Positions 25,116 through 34,251 of a stretch of DNA of 64,000 bases are shown in pieces. A model generated the notes under the pieces. It had not been told where the DNA came from and made no database searches. It was given only the letters and a program-made list of their open reading frames with translations. Source of the DNA: Nocardia niigatensis NBRC 100131 (GTDB lineage Bacteria > Actinomycetota > Actinomycetes > Mycobacteriales > Mycobacteriaceae); the NCBI RefSeq assembly GCF_000308655.1, contig NZ_BAGC01000044.1, positions 124,001-188,000 on the forward strand, read 5' to 3'. The stretch's first letter is position 1. Each line of letters begins with the position of its first letter. Position numbers and translations under genes: made by a program.

Positions 25116-26666
25116 GTGGGCCGCATCCCACCCCGGGAACAGTCGAACGATCTGGTGGACCGGGTGGTGCCCGCGCCCGCGAGCAGGTGGGCCATGCTCG
25201 CCGTGCTGTGCGCGAGCCTGCTGCTGGTGGCGATGGACGCGACGATCCTCAATGTCGCGCTGCCCTCGCTCATCGATCACATGGCACCCAGTCCCATGGA
25301 ACAGCTCTGGATCGTCGACCTGTACGGGTTGGTGCTGGGCGGCCTGCTGATCACCTGCGGCGCGATCGGCGACCGCTACGGCCGCAAGCGGCTGTTCCTG
25401 TCCGGCTTCGTGCTCTTCGGCCTGGCCTCGGTGGTGGCGGCGACCGCGCACGTGCCGGCGCAGCTCATCGCGGGCCGGGCGCTGCTCGGTGTGGGTGGCG
25501 CGATGGTGATGCCGTCCACGCTCTCGCTGATCCGCAATATCTTCACCGACGACAAGGAACGAACCCTGGCCATCGGCATCTGGGCGTCGGTGGCCGGTGC
25601 GGGCGCGGCCATCGGACCGCTGGTCGGCGGTCACCTGGTCGAGGCGTTCGGGTGGTCGGCCGCCTTCTGGCTGAACGTGCCGGTGGTGATCATCACCGTG
25701 GCCGCCGGACTGTGGTTGCTGCCGGAATACAAAGCGCCGCAACACGGCAGCATGGACTGGGCGAGCGCGGCCCTGTCGGTGGTGGGCGTGGTGGCGCTCG
25801 CGTGGGGCATCAAGCATGTGGCCAAGGGCAATCCGGCCCCGATCGATCTGGTGATCATGGTGGTCTCGGTCCTGCTGCTGGGACTGTTCGCCTATCGGCA
25901 GCTGAAATCGACGGACCCGCTGCTGGATGTGCGGCTGTTCCGCAATCGCGCCTTCACCGCCGCGGCGCTGGCGACGCTGCTGGCCATGCTGGCCATCGGC
26001 GCCGCATTGTTCCTGATCTCGTTGTGGCTGCAGTACATTCACGGCTACTCGCCCTCCGAGGCGGGGATGCGCACGCTGCCCGCGGCGCTGGCCACCCTGT
26101 TCGGTTCGCTGGCCACGCCGTGGCTCATGCAGCACGTGAGCGTGCGTGTGCTGATGGGTGTCGCGCTGGGCGCGCTGGCCTCGGGTTTCGCGGTGCTGGC
26201 GGCGGCGCCGGACACCACGTATCCGATCGTGGCGCTGGTGCTGGTGTGCCTGGGCATCGGTGACGGCATCGCCATCACCACCGCCGCCGCGGTGCTGGTG
26301 TCGGCGGTTCCGGCCGAGCGCGCCGGGCAGGCGGGTGCGGTCGAGGAGACCAATTACGAGCTGGGCATCGGCCTGGGAGTGGCGCTACTGGGCAGCATTC
26401 ACGGCCGCCTGTTCACCAGCCATATGACCGGATTGCCGCTGCAGGGTGACGATCTGGCCGATGCGCGGGGCTCGGTGGGCGGCGCGGCCTACGTCGCCGA
26501 GAAGATCGGCGGGCCCACCGGCGACGAGGTGCTGCGCATCGCCCAGCACGCCTACGATGCCGCGCTCACCACCACCTCCTGGATCTCCACCGCCATGGTG
26601 GGCACCGTCGCGGTGCTGACCGTGATCCTGGTTCCGCGCGGCTTCAAGGCCACCGCCGCGCACTGA
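25116..26666 (+). CDS. DHA2-type MFS exporter (14 TM)
   Basis: A 516-residue major facilitator with a GTG start after GAGGAGG. TM1 reads LLLVAMDATILNVALPSL, motif A is GAIGDRYGRKRLF, and motif C is ASVAGAGAAIGPLVGGHL. It is related to the methyl viologen/drug exporter group (SmvA-like) of actinomycetes. About 14 membrane segments. No regulator is adjacent, and the next gene downstream is a broken sigma factor on the other strand. Confidence 0.88.
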   Translation: MGRIPPREQSNDLVDRVVPAPASRWAMLAVLCASLLLVAMDATILNVALPSLIDHMAPSPMEQLWIVDLYGLVLGGLLITCGAIGDRYGRKRLFLSGFVLFGLASVVAATAHVPAQLIAGRALLGVGGAMVMPSTLSLIRNIFTDDKERTLAIGIWASVAGAGAAIGPLVGGHLVEAFGWSAAFWLNVPVVIITVAAGLWLLPEYKAPQHGSMDWASAALSVVGVVALAWGIKHVAKGNPAPIDLVIMVVSVLLLGLFAYRQLKSTDPLLDVRLFRNRAFTAAALATLLAMLAIGAALFLISLWLQYIHGYSPSEAGMRTLPAALATLFGSLATPWLMQHVSVRVLMGVALGALASGFAVLAAAPDTTYPIVALVLVCLGIGDGIAITTAAAVLVSAVPAERAGQAGAVEETNYELGIGLGVALLGSIHGRLFTSHMTGLPLQGDDLADARGSVGGAAYVAEKIGGPTGDEVLRIAQHAYDAALTTTSWISTAMVGTVAVLTVILVPRGFKATAAH

Positions 26667-26702
26667 CGTCGAGTCGGGCTATAGCGCCGACGTCGTATCG
26701 GG

Positions 26703-27040
26703 TTATGCGAGTGACACTTTGAGCTGCGTCAGCCTCGAGCGGATGCGGGCCTCGACCGCCGGCAACCCGATGCCCGGCCGCGCCGCGACCTCCGGGTAGG
26801 CGAGACCGCCGTAGAAGGCGAGCACCACCGACTCGCGCTGGTAGGGGGGTGAACGTGGCCTGACCGCGGCGGATGGCGCGCGCCTCGTGGCGGCGCAGGA
26901 TCTCCTCGGCCACCCCATCGGTGGCGGGCCGGTAATCGCAGAAACCCCAACGGTGTTCGTGCCCGGCCGCGCTGCATTCGCGCCGCACCCCGGTCCACCG
27001 CCTGATGATGCGCCAGGGTGGTGCGCCAGGTCCGGGTTAC
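26703..27040 (-). pseudogene. Broken SigK-like ECF sigma factor gene
   Basis: Pieces of an ECF sigma factor appear in successive frames: TLAHHQAVDR (like the TLAHRRAVDR of region 2), then VAEEILRRHEARAIRRGQ (region 2-4 linker), then YQRESVVLAFYGGLAYPEVA and GIGLPAVEARIRSRLTQLK (region 4). The 5' part with most of region 2 is missing and at least one frameshift separates the rest. It has no usable start. The GAF-ANTAR gene directly upstream on the same strand is intact. Confidence 0.65.
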
Positions 27041-27056
27041 CACGGAACAGTTGCGC

Positions 27057-27749
27057 TCATTCGGCCTCGATCCGAATATCGCACTCCACCACCCGGCGGG
27101 CCACCTCCACCAGCGAAAGCCCATGGGTGAAGGCGTATCCGCGCAGGCGGGCATAGGCGTCGGCGATCTCGATACCGAGCCGGGCGCTGGTCATCCCGGC
27201 CGCCTGGTGGATCCACCGGCTGGACAACGGCTGTGCCCACTGCCGGGCGTCGTCGCCGGTGGCCAGCATCAGGCTGGCGGTGACCAGATCGGCGATGTGC
27301 AGCGCCGCCGACAGCAGTCGCGGCCCCGGCCGCCCGATCGAATCCCGGTACAGATCCACCGCGCCGAGCCGGATCGCGCCCAGCCGCAGCGGCACCGCGA
27401 ACAGTGAACCCGACACGGGCTCCCCCAAGAGGGCCTCGGCGAAACCGGGCCAGTGCTCGCAGTCCGCGCTCAGATCGGTGACGATCACCGGCACCCCGTC
27501 GGCCACCGCCGTCACCGCGGGCCCCTCGCCGGCGGTGGCCTGCGCCAGCTCCACCCGCTCGGCGAATTCGTCACTCGCGCACCAGGGCTGCATGCCCGCG
27601 TCGCGCTCCTCGAGCACGATGGCGGCGCGCCGTACCGGTAGCACCTGTACACACGCGGTGCACACCGCGCCCAGACCGCCGCCGGCATCTCGCACGGCAC
27701 GCAGGAACTGTCCTGTCAGCTGATCGAACTGCGATGAAGCCATCACCAT
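27057..27749 (-). CDS. GAF-ANTAR antitermination regulator
   Basis: About 230 residues; ATG 27749 is preferred over a TTG five codons up. Residues 20-155 form a GAF sensor domain (VRRAAIVLEERDAG, then PVIVTDLSADCEHWPGF and SLFAVPLRLGAIRLGAVDLY). Residues 170-230 form an ANTAR RNA-binding domain (IHQAAGMTSARLGIEIADAY, then ARLRGYAFTHGLSLVEVA). Such proteins bind paired hexaloop RNA hairpins and prevent termination. The signal sensed and the target RNA are not visible. Mycobacteria and Nocardia carry many of these. Confidence 0.82.
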   Translation of the reverse strand: MVMASSQFDQLTGQFLRAVRDAGGGLGAVCTACVQVLPVRRAAIVLEERDAGMQPWCASDEFAERVELAQATAGEGPAVTAVADGVPVIVTDLSADCEHWPGFAEALLGEPVSGSLFAVPLRLGAIRLGAVDLYRDSIGRPGPRLLSAALHIADLVTASLMLATGDDARQWAQPLSSRWIHQAAGMTSARLGIEIADAYARLRGYAFTHGLSLVEVARRVVECDIRIEAE

Positions 27750-27860
27750 CGAACCGCCCCACAATCATCGCCCGGCGATGAGTAATTCGGTGCCCGGCGC
27801 CAGTATCACCGTCACAGCTCGACAACGAACAGGGTCGAAAGTCACTGTGACCGAGAGCGG

Positions 27861-29228
27861 TCAGAGCTGATGTGACACACCGAGCCGGGACAGGCCCCGC
27901 AGATCGTAGGTGTGAGTGGCGACCGCGCCCAGCAGCAGACCCAGGCCCAGGCCGAACAGCGTCATCCAGATGCCGGTGCTCAGACCCGCTTCCAGGTGCC
28001 CGTCGAAGAACAGGATGGCGCGCACCGACAGGTAGATCTGGTGCATGGGCTCGAAGCTGGACAGCGACGCGATCCAGCGCGGAATCGCCTCCACCGGAAT
28101 CGAGCCGGAGGACGAGGGCAGGCCCAGCACCACGAAGACGATCATGTTGACCAGCAGGCCCGCGGTGCCGAAGGCGGCCAGCACCGACAGGCCGGTCACC
28201 CCCACCGCGATGACGGCCAGGGTGCCGTAGAGGAACAGCGGCAGCGGCTGATCGATCGGCATGCCGAAGATTCGGGCGATGCCCATGAACATGCCCGAGA
28301 GCACCGGTGCGGTGATGATCGTGATGGCCCACTTCACCAGCAGGGTATGCCAGCGGCTGATGGACGCCGGTTCCGCCGCACGGAACCAGGGACCGTATTC
28401 GGCCGGGGCGTAACCGAGCACGTTGTCGATCATGGAGTGGATGATCATGGCGCCGCTGAAGCCCGCGAACAGCAGTACGAGGGTGTAGAAGAACGCGGAC
28501 AGGCCCTGGCCGGTGCCCGCGGGCAGCGGGCGGTACGGGCTGACCACGATGTCGATGGGCTTGGCCAGCTGCAGCCGTGCCACACCGGACAATTCGGTGA
28601 CGGGCGCGCCCGCGCGTGGTGCCAGTTTCGCCTTCACCTGATCGGTGAGCTGCGCACCGACAGTCGTATTGACCTGTGCCATGGCACGATCGGTGATGCG
28701 CTGCATGATCGAGGACGCGTAGGTGCCCGCGCGCGGATTCGTCTGCACGGTGATCACCGGGCGCTCCACGTCGCCCGGAACAACCGAGGCCGCCGCCAGA
28801 ATGGACAGCCGCTTGCTGAAGTCGCTGGGAATGATGATGGCGCCGTAGATCTGGCCGTTGCTCAGCTGCTGGCGGGCGTCGTTGATGCCGGCCAGCCGCA
28901 GGTCGATCTTGTCCCGCGGGATCTGCTTGGTCAGCGCGTCGGTGATCTGGTCGCCGACATTGAGGGTCTTGCCGTCCATCACGTCGCCCACGTCCTGATT
29001 GACGAGGGCGACCGGGAAGTCGTGCAGATTCTTCTCCGGGTCGGAGGTGTAGCCGAGGTACATGGTGCCGATCAGCGCCGCGAGCAGCGTGAGCACCAGC
29101 ATCGGGCCGATCCAGCCGCGCAGCGGCACGGTCGGCCGGGACGGGGTCGCCGCCGGGGTCACCGTGGCCTCCGAGCCCGTCGCGGAGGTGGCGTCCGGGC
29201 CGGTCGGGGAGGCTTTGTCATTCGCCAT
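27861..29228 (-). CDS. YhgE/Pip (DUF3533)-type ABC-2-like membrane protein
   Basis: A 455-residue membrane protein from ATG 29228; a longer frame upstream has no promoter space. One N-terminal TM (WIGPMLVLTLLAALIGTMYL) is followed by a large extracytoplasmic domain with FPVALVNQDVGD and YGAIIIPSDFSKRL, typical of the YhgE/Pip group, then about five TMs in the C-terminal half. These proteins resemble ABC-2 permeases without an ATPase and are related to ESX-linked or drug-related efflux. A divergent TetR gene 77 bp away probably controls it. Confidence 0.75.
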   Translation of the reverse strand: MANDKASPTGPDATSATGSEATVTPAATPSRPTVPLRGWIGPMLVLTLLAALIGTMYLGYTSDPEKNLHDFPVALVNQDVGDVMDGKTLNVGDQITDALTKQIPRDKIDLRLAGINDARQQLSNGQIYGAIIIPSDFSKRLSILAAASVVPGDVERPVITVQTNPRAGTYASSIMQRITDRAMAQVNTTVGAQLTDQVKAKLAPRAGAPVTELSGVARLQLAKPIDIVVSPYRPLPAGTGQGLSAFFYTLVLLFAGFSGAMIIHSMIDNVLGYAPAEYGPWFRAAEPASISRWHTLLVKWAITIITAPVLSGMFMGIARIFGMPIDQPLPLFLYGTLAVIAVGVTGLSVLAAFGTAGLLVNMIVFVVLGLPSSSGSIPVEAIPRWIASLSSFEPMHQIYLSVRAILFFDGHLEAGLSTGIWMTLFGLGLGLLLGAVATHTYDLRGLSRLGVSHQL

Positions 29229-29235
29229 GCGACCG

Positions 29236-29264
29236 AATGTAGGCAGCGACAACAAAGTAGTCAA
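29236..29264 (-). promoter_or_regulatory. Sigma-70-type promoter giving a leaderless mRNA
   Basis: Reading toward the YhgE-like gene: TTGACT (29264-29259), a 17-bp spacer, then TACATT (29241-29236). The ATG begins 7 bp after the -10 box, so transcription should start at or next to the start codon. It also overlaps the control region of the divergent TetR gene. Confidence 0.75.
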
Positions 29265-29304
29265 CGCCAACATCCCGGAGTGTGTCCGATATCCTGCTCT
29301 CACC

Positions 29305-29925
29305 ATGAGCATCGCCAAGCGCAAGGCCCGCGAGGTGGTGGAGCGCACGCGGTCCTACCACCATGGAGACCTGCGCGCCGAACTTCTTCGCCGCGCCGAG
29401 GAGACCCTGCGCGGCGCGGGCGTCGACGGCCTCTCGCTACGGCAGCTCGCTCGCGACACCGGCGTCAGCCACGCCGCGCCGAGCAGGCACTTCCGCGACA
29501 AACAGGCCCTCCTGGATGCGCTGACCGTAGCCGGATTCGAGCGGCTGGGAGCCGGATTCGAGAAGGCCGCGGTCACCGGCACCTTCCCGGAACGCCTGCG
29601 CGCCATGGCCCACACCTACCTGCGTTTCGCCATCGACAGCCCGGCGCTGCTGGCACTCATGTTCGCGCGCAAGAACAGTCCCACCCCGGCCATCGGCGAG
29701 GCCGCCGCCCGCGCCTTCACCGTGCCGATCGAAATGGTCGCCGACGCGCAGGCGAACGGCGAGGTGGTGCCGGGCGACGCGCGGCGCATCTGCCTGTCGG
29801 CGGTCGCCGCGCTGCACGGACTGGCCGCCATCCTGGGTTCGGGCCTGGTCGACGCCGAGGAGGCGGACGGCCTGTTCGACGAGATGGTGGCCCACATGAT
29901 GAACGGTTTGCGTCCGCGTCGCTGA
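29305..29925 (+). CDS. TetR-family regulator, divergent from the YhgE-like gene
   Basis: A 206-residue regulator. ATG 29305 is preferred because the longer frame runs backward across the divergent gene. The HTH lies at residues 20-65 (SYHHGDLRAELLRRAEETL, LRQLARDTGVSHAAPSRHFR), the form seen in the TetR_C WHG/AlkX-like group. The helical C-terminal domain spans residues 90-200. TATCCT at 29290-29295 could be its -10 box, again with almost no leader. Likely repressor of the membrane protein gene. Confidence 0.85.
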   Translation: MSIAKRKAREVVERTRSYHHGDLRAELLRRAEETLRGAGVDGLSLRQLARDTGVSHAAPSRHFRDKQALLDALTVAGFERLGAGFEKAAVTGTFPERLRAMAHTYLRFAIDSPALLALMFARKNSPTPAIGEAAARAFTVPIEMVADAQANGEVVPGDARRICLSAVAALHGLAAILGSGLVDAEEADGLFDEMVAHMMNGLRPRR

Positions 29926-29966
29926 GGCACCCGTAACCTTTCGGACGTGACGATCGAGAAACGACA

Positions 29967-30602
29967 GTGACGATCGAAGGCAGGCAGTACGGCGGACGCG
30001 CCGTGACCGAACGAAAAGCCGAACGCCGGCAGCGATTCCTCGACGCGGCCATCCAGATCTTCGGTGAGCGTGGCTACGCCAACTGTTCGCTGGCCGATGT
30101 GTGCGCGGCCGCCGGACTGTCCAAACGCCAGTTCTACGAGGAGTTCCAGACGCGCGAGGACGTGCTGGTCGCCGCGTACGACCAGATCCAGGATCAGGCC
30201 GGCGCCGCGCTGGCCACCGCCCTGAGCGCGATGGGACCGGACCCGGACCCGACCGACACGGTAACGCGGGCGCTCTCGGCCTTCCTCGACTCGATCGGCG
30301 CCGACCCGCACCGCGCCAAGGTCGCCTTCGTCGAGGTCGTCGGCGTGAGCGAGCGCATGGAGCAGCACCGGCGCGCGCGACGGCACGCCTGGGTCGCGAC
30401 CCTGTATCAGGCGGTGGAGCCGCTGGCCGGTTCGGGCGCGCATATCCGCGGCACGGGCGAACTCGCGGGCAGCGCCCTGATCGGGGCGATCAACGGCCTG
30501 GCCCACGAGTGGCTGCTCTCCGAGCCGCGTCCGCCGGTGAGCGACCTGGTGGAAGTGCTCGTCCCCATGGCGGTTTCGCTCATTGTGCAGGACCCGGAGT
30601 AG
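29967..30602 (+). CDS. TetR-family regulator
   Basis: A 211-residue regulator with GTG start. The HTH is clear at residues 18-65 (FLDAAIQIFGERGYANCSLA, then VCAAAGLSKRQFYEEFQTRE). The C-terminal half has no recognised ligand motif. It is 41 bp after the previous TetR gene and is a different type, so it is not a duplicate. Just before it, GTGACGATCGA occurs twice in 25 bp. The target is unknown. Confidence 0.82.
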   Translation: MTIEGRQYGGRAVTERKAERRQRFLDAAIQIFGERGYANCSLADVCAAAGLSKRQFYEEFQTREDVLVAAYDQIQDQAGAALATALSAMGPDPDPTDTVTRALSAFLDSIGADPHRAKVAFVEVVGVSERMEQHRRARRHAWVATLYQAVEPLAGSGAHIRGTGELAGSALIGAINGLAHEWLLSEPRPPVSDLVEVLVPMAVSLIVQDPE

Positions 30603-30663
30603 GCGGCCGCCGCACGCCGAACCTGTCACCGCACGCCGCACGTGTCCGTTCACACGGAACCGG

Positions 30664-32775
30664 TCACATCAGCTGCCGCATGAAGTAGGTGTACTCCAGC
30701 GCGCTGGTGTGCGCCTTCTCGTCATTGTTCGCGCCCGACCCGTGGCCGCCCTGGGTGGCCTCGTAGAACAGGTACGGATCGCCGAACTCGGCTAGTCGGG
30801 CGGCGAATTTGCGTGCGTGCTGAGGCCCGACCCGGTCGTCCTTGGTGGTCGTCCAGATCAGTGGCTCGGGATAGCGGACGCCCTTCTTCAGCTGCGCGTA
30901 CGGCGAAATCGACTCGAGGAAGACACGTTCGTCGGGATCGGACACCGATCCGTACTCCCCCACCCAGGACGCGCCCGCTGCGATCTGCTCGTAGCGGACC
31001 ATGTCCAGCAGTGGCACCTGGATGTCCACGGCGCTCCACCGCTCCGGATGCTGCGTGAATTCGACACCCATGAGCAGCCCGCCATTGGAGCCGCCCTGGA
31101 TCCCCAGCCGCCGCGGCGAGGTGATCTTGCGCGCGACGAGATCGTCGGCGACGGCCGCGAAATCGTCGAAGGCCTTCTGCCGGTGCGTCTTCAGTGCCGC
31201 GTCGTGCCAGGCGGGCCCGTACTCGCCGCCGCCGCGGATATTCGCGATGACGTACGCCCCGCCGTGCTCGAGCCACGACTTGCCGAGGAGGCCGTTATAG
31301 CCGGGCGTGGACGAGGAGGCGAAGCCGCCGTACCCCCACAGGATCGTCGGGGTGCTGCCGTCGTAGGGCAGCGCGGCCGGGTGCACGATGAAGTACGGCA
31401 CGGTGGTGCCGTCGGGCGAGGTGGCCTTCAGCTGCTCCACGACGAACCCGGATGAATCGAACCGTGCCGGTGCGGCTTTCACCTGATTCAGCCGGCCGGT
31501 CGCGGTATCCAGACTCCAGATGGTGGCCGGGGTGAGCATCGAGGTGACCGACAGATACGCCGTCTCCCCCTGGGAGTCGGCGTCCACGCCGGAGACGGTC
31601 GCGTTGTCGGGCAGGGCGACGGGTGCGGAGGTCCAGCCGCCGTCGGGCTGCGGGGTGTAGACGGTGGCGCGGCCTTTCACGTCGTAGAGCGAGGTCACCA
31701 CGATGTGGTCCCGGGTCGTCATGACCCCCTCGAGGGTCTCCTGCGGGCCGGGCGCGTAGACGAGGGTGACCTTCGGCTGATCCGGGTGCGCAGTCAGGTC
31801 GTCGGCGTCGAGCGACACCAGCGAACCGGACTCGAAGGTGGTTCCGCCGGTGGTCCAATCCTGTTGCAGCGCAACGAGGACCCGATTGCCGACCATCCCC
31901 TCGAGGCCGGACTTCGGCGGCAGGCCCAGCCGCGCGGGCTGCCCGCCGGTGAGCAGGCTGACCTGCGACTCGTAGAACGACGGCCGCCGTTCCACCAGGT
32001 TCATCCGCCGCCCGGCCCCGTTGTCCAGCAGCACCGCCGCGGTGGCGAGCCCGTCGCCCTGGTCGCCGCGCGCGACCTCCACCGCCTGGTCGAGCGTCTG
32101 CCCGCGCCCCAGGCGCTTCACCACGTAGGGATAGCCCGAGGTGGTCTTCTCCCCCGCCTGCCATTCCCGCGACACCAGCAGCGTGTCGGTGTCCACCCAG
32201 GAGGCGTACTGCTTGCCGCGGTCGAGCACGAACCCACCGGCCACGAACGTCCCTGTCCCCAGATCGAATTCGCGCAGCGTGACCGCGTCCTCGCCGCCTT
32301 CGGACAGTTCCACCAGGCAGCGCCGGTGGGTGACCGGGTCGCAGGACATGCCCTTCCACACCCAGTTCTTGCCCTCGTCGCGGGCCAGGGCGTCCAGATC
32401 CAGCACGGTGCGCCACTGTGGTTGCGGCGATTCGTAATCCGCGACCGTCGTCTCCCGCCAGATGCCGCGCTGATGGTCGGCGTCCTGCCAGAAGTTGCCG
32501 ATCCTCCCGTCGTGGAACTCGGGGACCGGCAGGCGATCGGCCGCGTTCGCCAGCGCCTTCGCCTGGGCGAAGTTGCCGGCGTAGCGCGGGTCCTGCTCGA
32601 GCACGCCGAGGGTCTTGGCGTTCTCGGCCGCCACCCACGTCTGCACACGGGGACTGTCCAGCTCTTCGAGCCACTGATACGGATCGCTCGCCGCACTCGA
32701 TCCCCCGCACGCGGCCAGCAGCACGGCCGCCAGCCCCACGACCGCGGCCCGGATCCGAATCTTGCTCCCCACCAT
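30664..32775 (-). CDS. S9 prolyl oligopeptidase-like lipoprotein
   Basis: About 703 residues from ATG 32775 (another ATG lies four codons upstream). The signal peptide ends in lipobox LLAAC-GG, so it is a cell-surface lipoprotein. Residues 40-420 form a beta-propeller, starting DPYQWLEELDSPRVQTWV, as in prolyl oligopeptidase. The C-terminal alpha/beta hydrolase has GYGGFASSSTPGYN, the nucleophile elbow GGSNGGLL near residue 560, DDRVGPQHARKF for the Asp and QGGHGSG for the His. It should cleave short proline-containing peptides outside the cell. Confidence 0.88.
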   Translation of the reverse strand: MVGSKIRIRAAVVGLAAVLLAACGGSSAASDPYQWLEELDSPRVQTWVAAENAKTLGVLEQDPRYAGNFAQAKALANAADRLPVPEFHDGRIGNFWQDADHQRGIWRETTVADYESPQPQWRTVLDLDALARDEGKNWVWKGMSCDPVTHRRCLVELSEGGEDAVTLREFDLGTGTFVAGGFVLDRGKQYASWVDTDTLLVSREWQAGEKTTSGYPYVVKRLGRGQTLDQAVEVARGDQGDGLATAAVLLDNGAGRRMNLVERRPSFYESQVSLLTGGQPARLGLPPKSGLEGMVGNRVLVALQQDWTTGGTTFESGSLVSLDADDLTAHPDQPKVTLVYAPGPQETLEGVMTTRDHIVVTSLYDVKGRATVYTPQPDGGWTSAPVALPDNATVSGVDADSQGETAYLSVTSMLTPATIWSLDTATGRLNQVKAAPARFDSSGFVVEQLKATSPDGTTVPYFIVHPAALPYDGSTPTILWGYGGFASSSTPGYNGLLGKSWLEHGGAYVIANIRGGGEYGPAWHDAALKTHRQKAFDDFAAVADDLVARKITSPRRLGIQGGSNGGLLMGVEFTQHPERWSAVDIQVPLLDMVRYEQIAAGASWVGEYGSVSDPDERVFLESISPYAQLKKGVRYPEPLIWTTTKDDRVGPQHARKFAARLAEFGDPYLFYEATQGGHGSGANNDEKAHTSALEYTYFMRQLM

Positions 32776-32832
32776 GAAATCCCCCATCCCATGATCACGA
32801 GGCGACCCCGATCGGGGCGTCAGCGAGCCACC

Positions 32833-33060
32833 CTACCGCCGCCCACCGACAATCCGCCGGTGCCGCCTGCAGCCAATCCGCCAGCACCACCCACAGCCAA
32901 TCCGCCAGCACCACCCACAGCCAATCCGCCAGCACCACCCACAGCCAATCCGCCAGCACCGCCCGCAGCCGATCCGCCGGTGCCACCCACCGACATCCCG
33001 TCAGTGCCGCCCACCGACAATCCGCCAGCACCGCCCGCAGCCAATCTGTCGGTGCCGGGC
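32833..33060. repeat. 24-bp tandem repeat (about eight copies)
   Basis: The unit AATCCGCCAGCACCACCCAC plus AGCC recurs from 32851 every 24 bp (32875, 32899, 32923, 32947, 32971, 32995, 33019, 33043) with increasing divergence in the later copies. It keeps the reading frame of the downstream DUF4132 gene, encoding NPPAPPTA units. It may be an expressed Pro-rich N-terminus. Confidence 0.9.
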
Positions 33061-33075
33061 GGCAAGATCACGGGT

Positions 33076-34251
33076 ATGACCGACGAGGGCCGGCGCTGGG
33101 CCGATCCGCACGCCACCGAGGCGCTGCGGAAATTCCTGCGCCGTCATCGCCGCGCCATAGAGACCGTGCTGACGGCCGCCCGGCTGGACGGGCTGCACGA
33201 ACTGGCCGATACCGCAGCCGAATACGCCGCCGCGCCGGAGCGGGCGGCCACGCCGGAGGGTGCGGCGGTGGTGTTCGCCATCGCCCAGCACGCGGCGATC
33301 GCCTATCGGACCGGGGTGCAGCGGGAGCACGAGTTCCTCGATCGGTTCATCGACAGCTGGCTGAACGACCACGGATACGCGTTCACGGCGGCGGTCGCCG
33401 AGGCCCGACAGGGTCTGCGGGTCGAGGAGCCGGAGCCGCGCGCGGGCCGGATGACACCGTGGCTGCGTGTGACGACGCCCGGCGAGGAGACCGAGCCCGC
33501 CGCACAGGCACTGAGCCTGCGGGTACGTGCCCGGCTCGGGAACGGGACGCCGCCTTCGGATGCGGCCGCCGCACGCACCATCACAGACCCGAAATCGGTG
33601 ACCACGGACCAGATTCGGCGGCTGGAGGCGGCCATGGTGGACGGCCGCCGCTGGCGAGCGACGGCCCATCGGCGGCTGGTTCTCGACGATCCCGCGCTCG
33701 GCCGGCCGGCCCGGTGTCTGGTGTGGGCGAGCTTCGACGGCCGTGGCACGGTGACGGGTACCTTCCGGATCGATGCCGAGGGCATGCTCCGCGCTGCGGA
33801 CGACGGCCCCATCGACCTGCCCGGTGAGACGCTGGTGGGTGTGGCCCACCCGCTCCACCTCGCGGAATCCCTTGGCGCCTGGCGTAATTCGTTCGACGGC
33901 AATCGCCTGCGCCAGCCGTTCGAGCAGCTGGAGCGGCAGACGTATGCTCCGACCCCGGAGGAGGCGGAGTCGAATCGCCTCTCCCGCTTCACCGATCGGC
34001 AGATCCACACCGACCGGGTGTTCGGGCTGCAACAGCTGGGCTGGGAATTATCGCGGGAGGCCCTGTCCCGCCGGTTCGGCCCGACGCGGCAGGTCACCGT
34101 CACGCTGGACCCCGGACTCGAGGGCGGTTACCGGTACGAGCCCGAGCTACAGCGGATTCTGGCGGTGGAGCTCCGGGGCGGCACGTTCGGGCAGCTGGAT
34201 ACCGTCACCGCCTCGGAGCTGATCCGTCAGTTGACGCGGCTGGCGGCGTGA
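33076..34251 (+). CDS. DUF4132 domain protein
   Basis: A 391-residue reading from ATG 33076. The C-terminal half is a DUF4132 domain: TTDQIRRLEAAMVDGRRWRA near residue 178, ARCLVWASFDGRGTVTGTF, VGVAHPLHLAESLGAW near 255 and LQQLGWELSREAL near 318. Typical DUF4132 proteins are over 1000 residues, so this is a short version. The frame is open further up through a Pro-rich repeat to an ATG at 32791, which would add 95 residues but leaves no room for a promoter beside the divergent peptidase gene. Its 3' end overlaps the convergent oxidoreductase gene by 25 bp. Function unknown. Confidence 0.7.
   Translation: MTDEGRRWADPHATEALRKFLRRHRRAIETVLTAARLDGLHELADTAAEYAAAPERAATPEGAAVVFAIAQHAAIAYRTGVQREHEFLDRFIDSWLNDHGYAFTAAVAEARQGLRVEEPEPRAGRMTPWLRVTTPGEETEPAAQALSLRVRARLGNGTPPSDAAAARTITDPKSVTTDQIRRLEAAMVDGRRWRATAHRRLVLDDPALGRPARCLVWASFDGRGTVTGTFRIDAEGMLRAADDGPIDLPGETLVGVAHPLHLAESLGAWRNSFDGNRLRQPFEQLERQTYAPTPEEAESNRLSRFTDRQIHTDRVFGLQQLGWELSREALSRRFGPTRQVTVTLDPGLEGGYRYEPELQRILAVELRGGTFGQLDTVTASELIRQLTRLAA

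Noticed and set aside
32806..32817. CCCCGATCGGGG palindrome as an operator
   Set aside because: It is a 12-bp GC-rich palindrome expected by chance at this base composition, with no supporting position.
31705..33075. Long open frame antisense to the S9 peptidase gene
   Set aside because: It is the antisense shadow of a clear coding gene in GC-rich DNA. Only the part from 33076 (or possibly 32791) shows family features.
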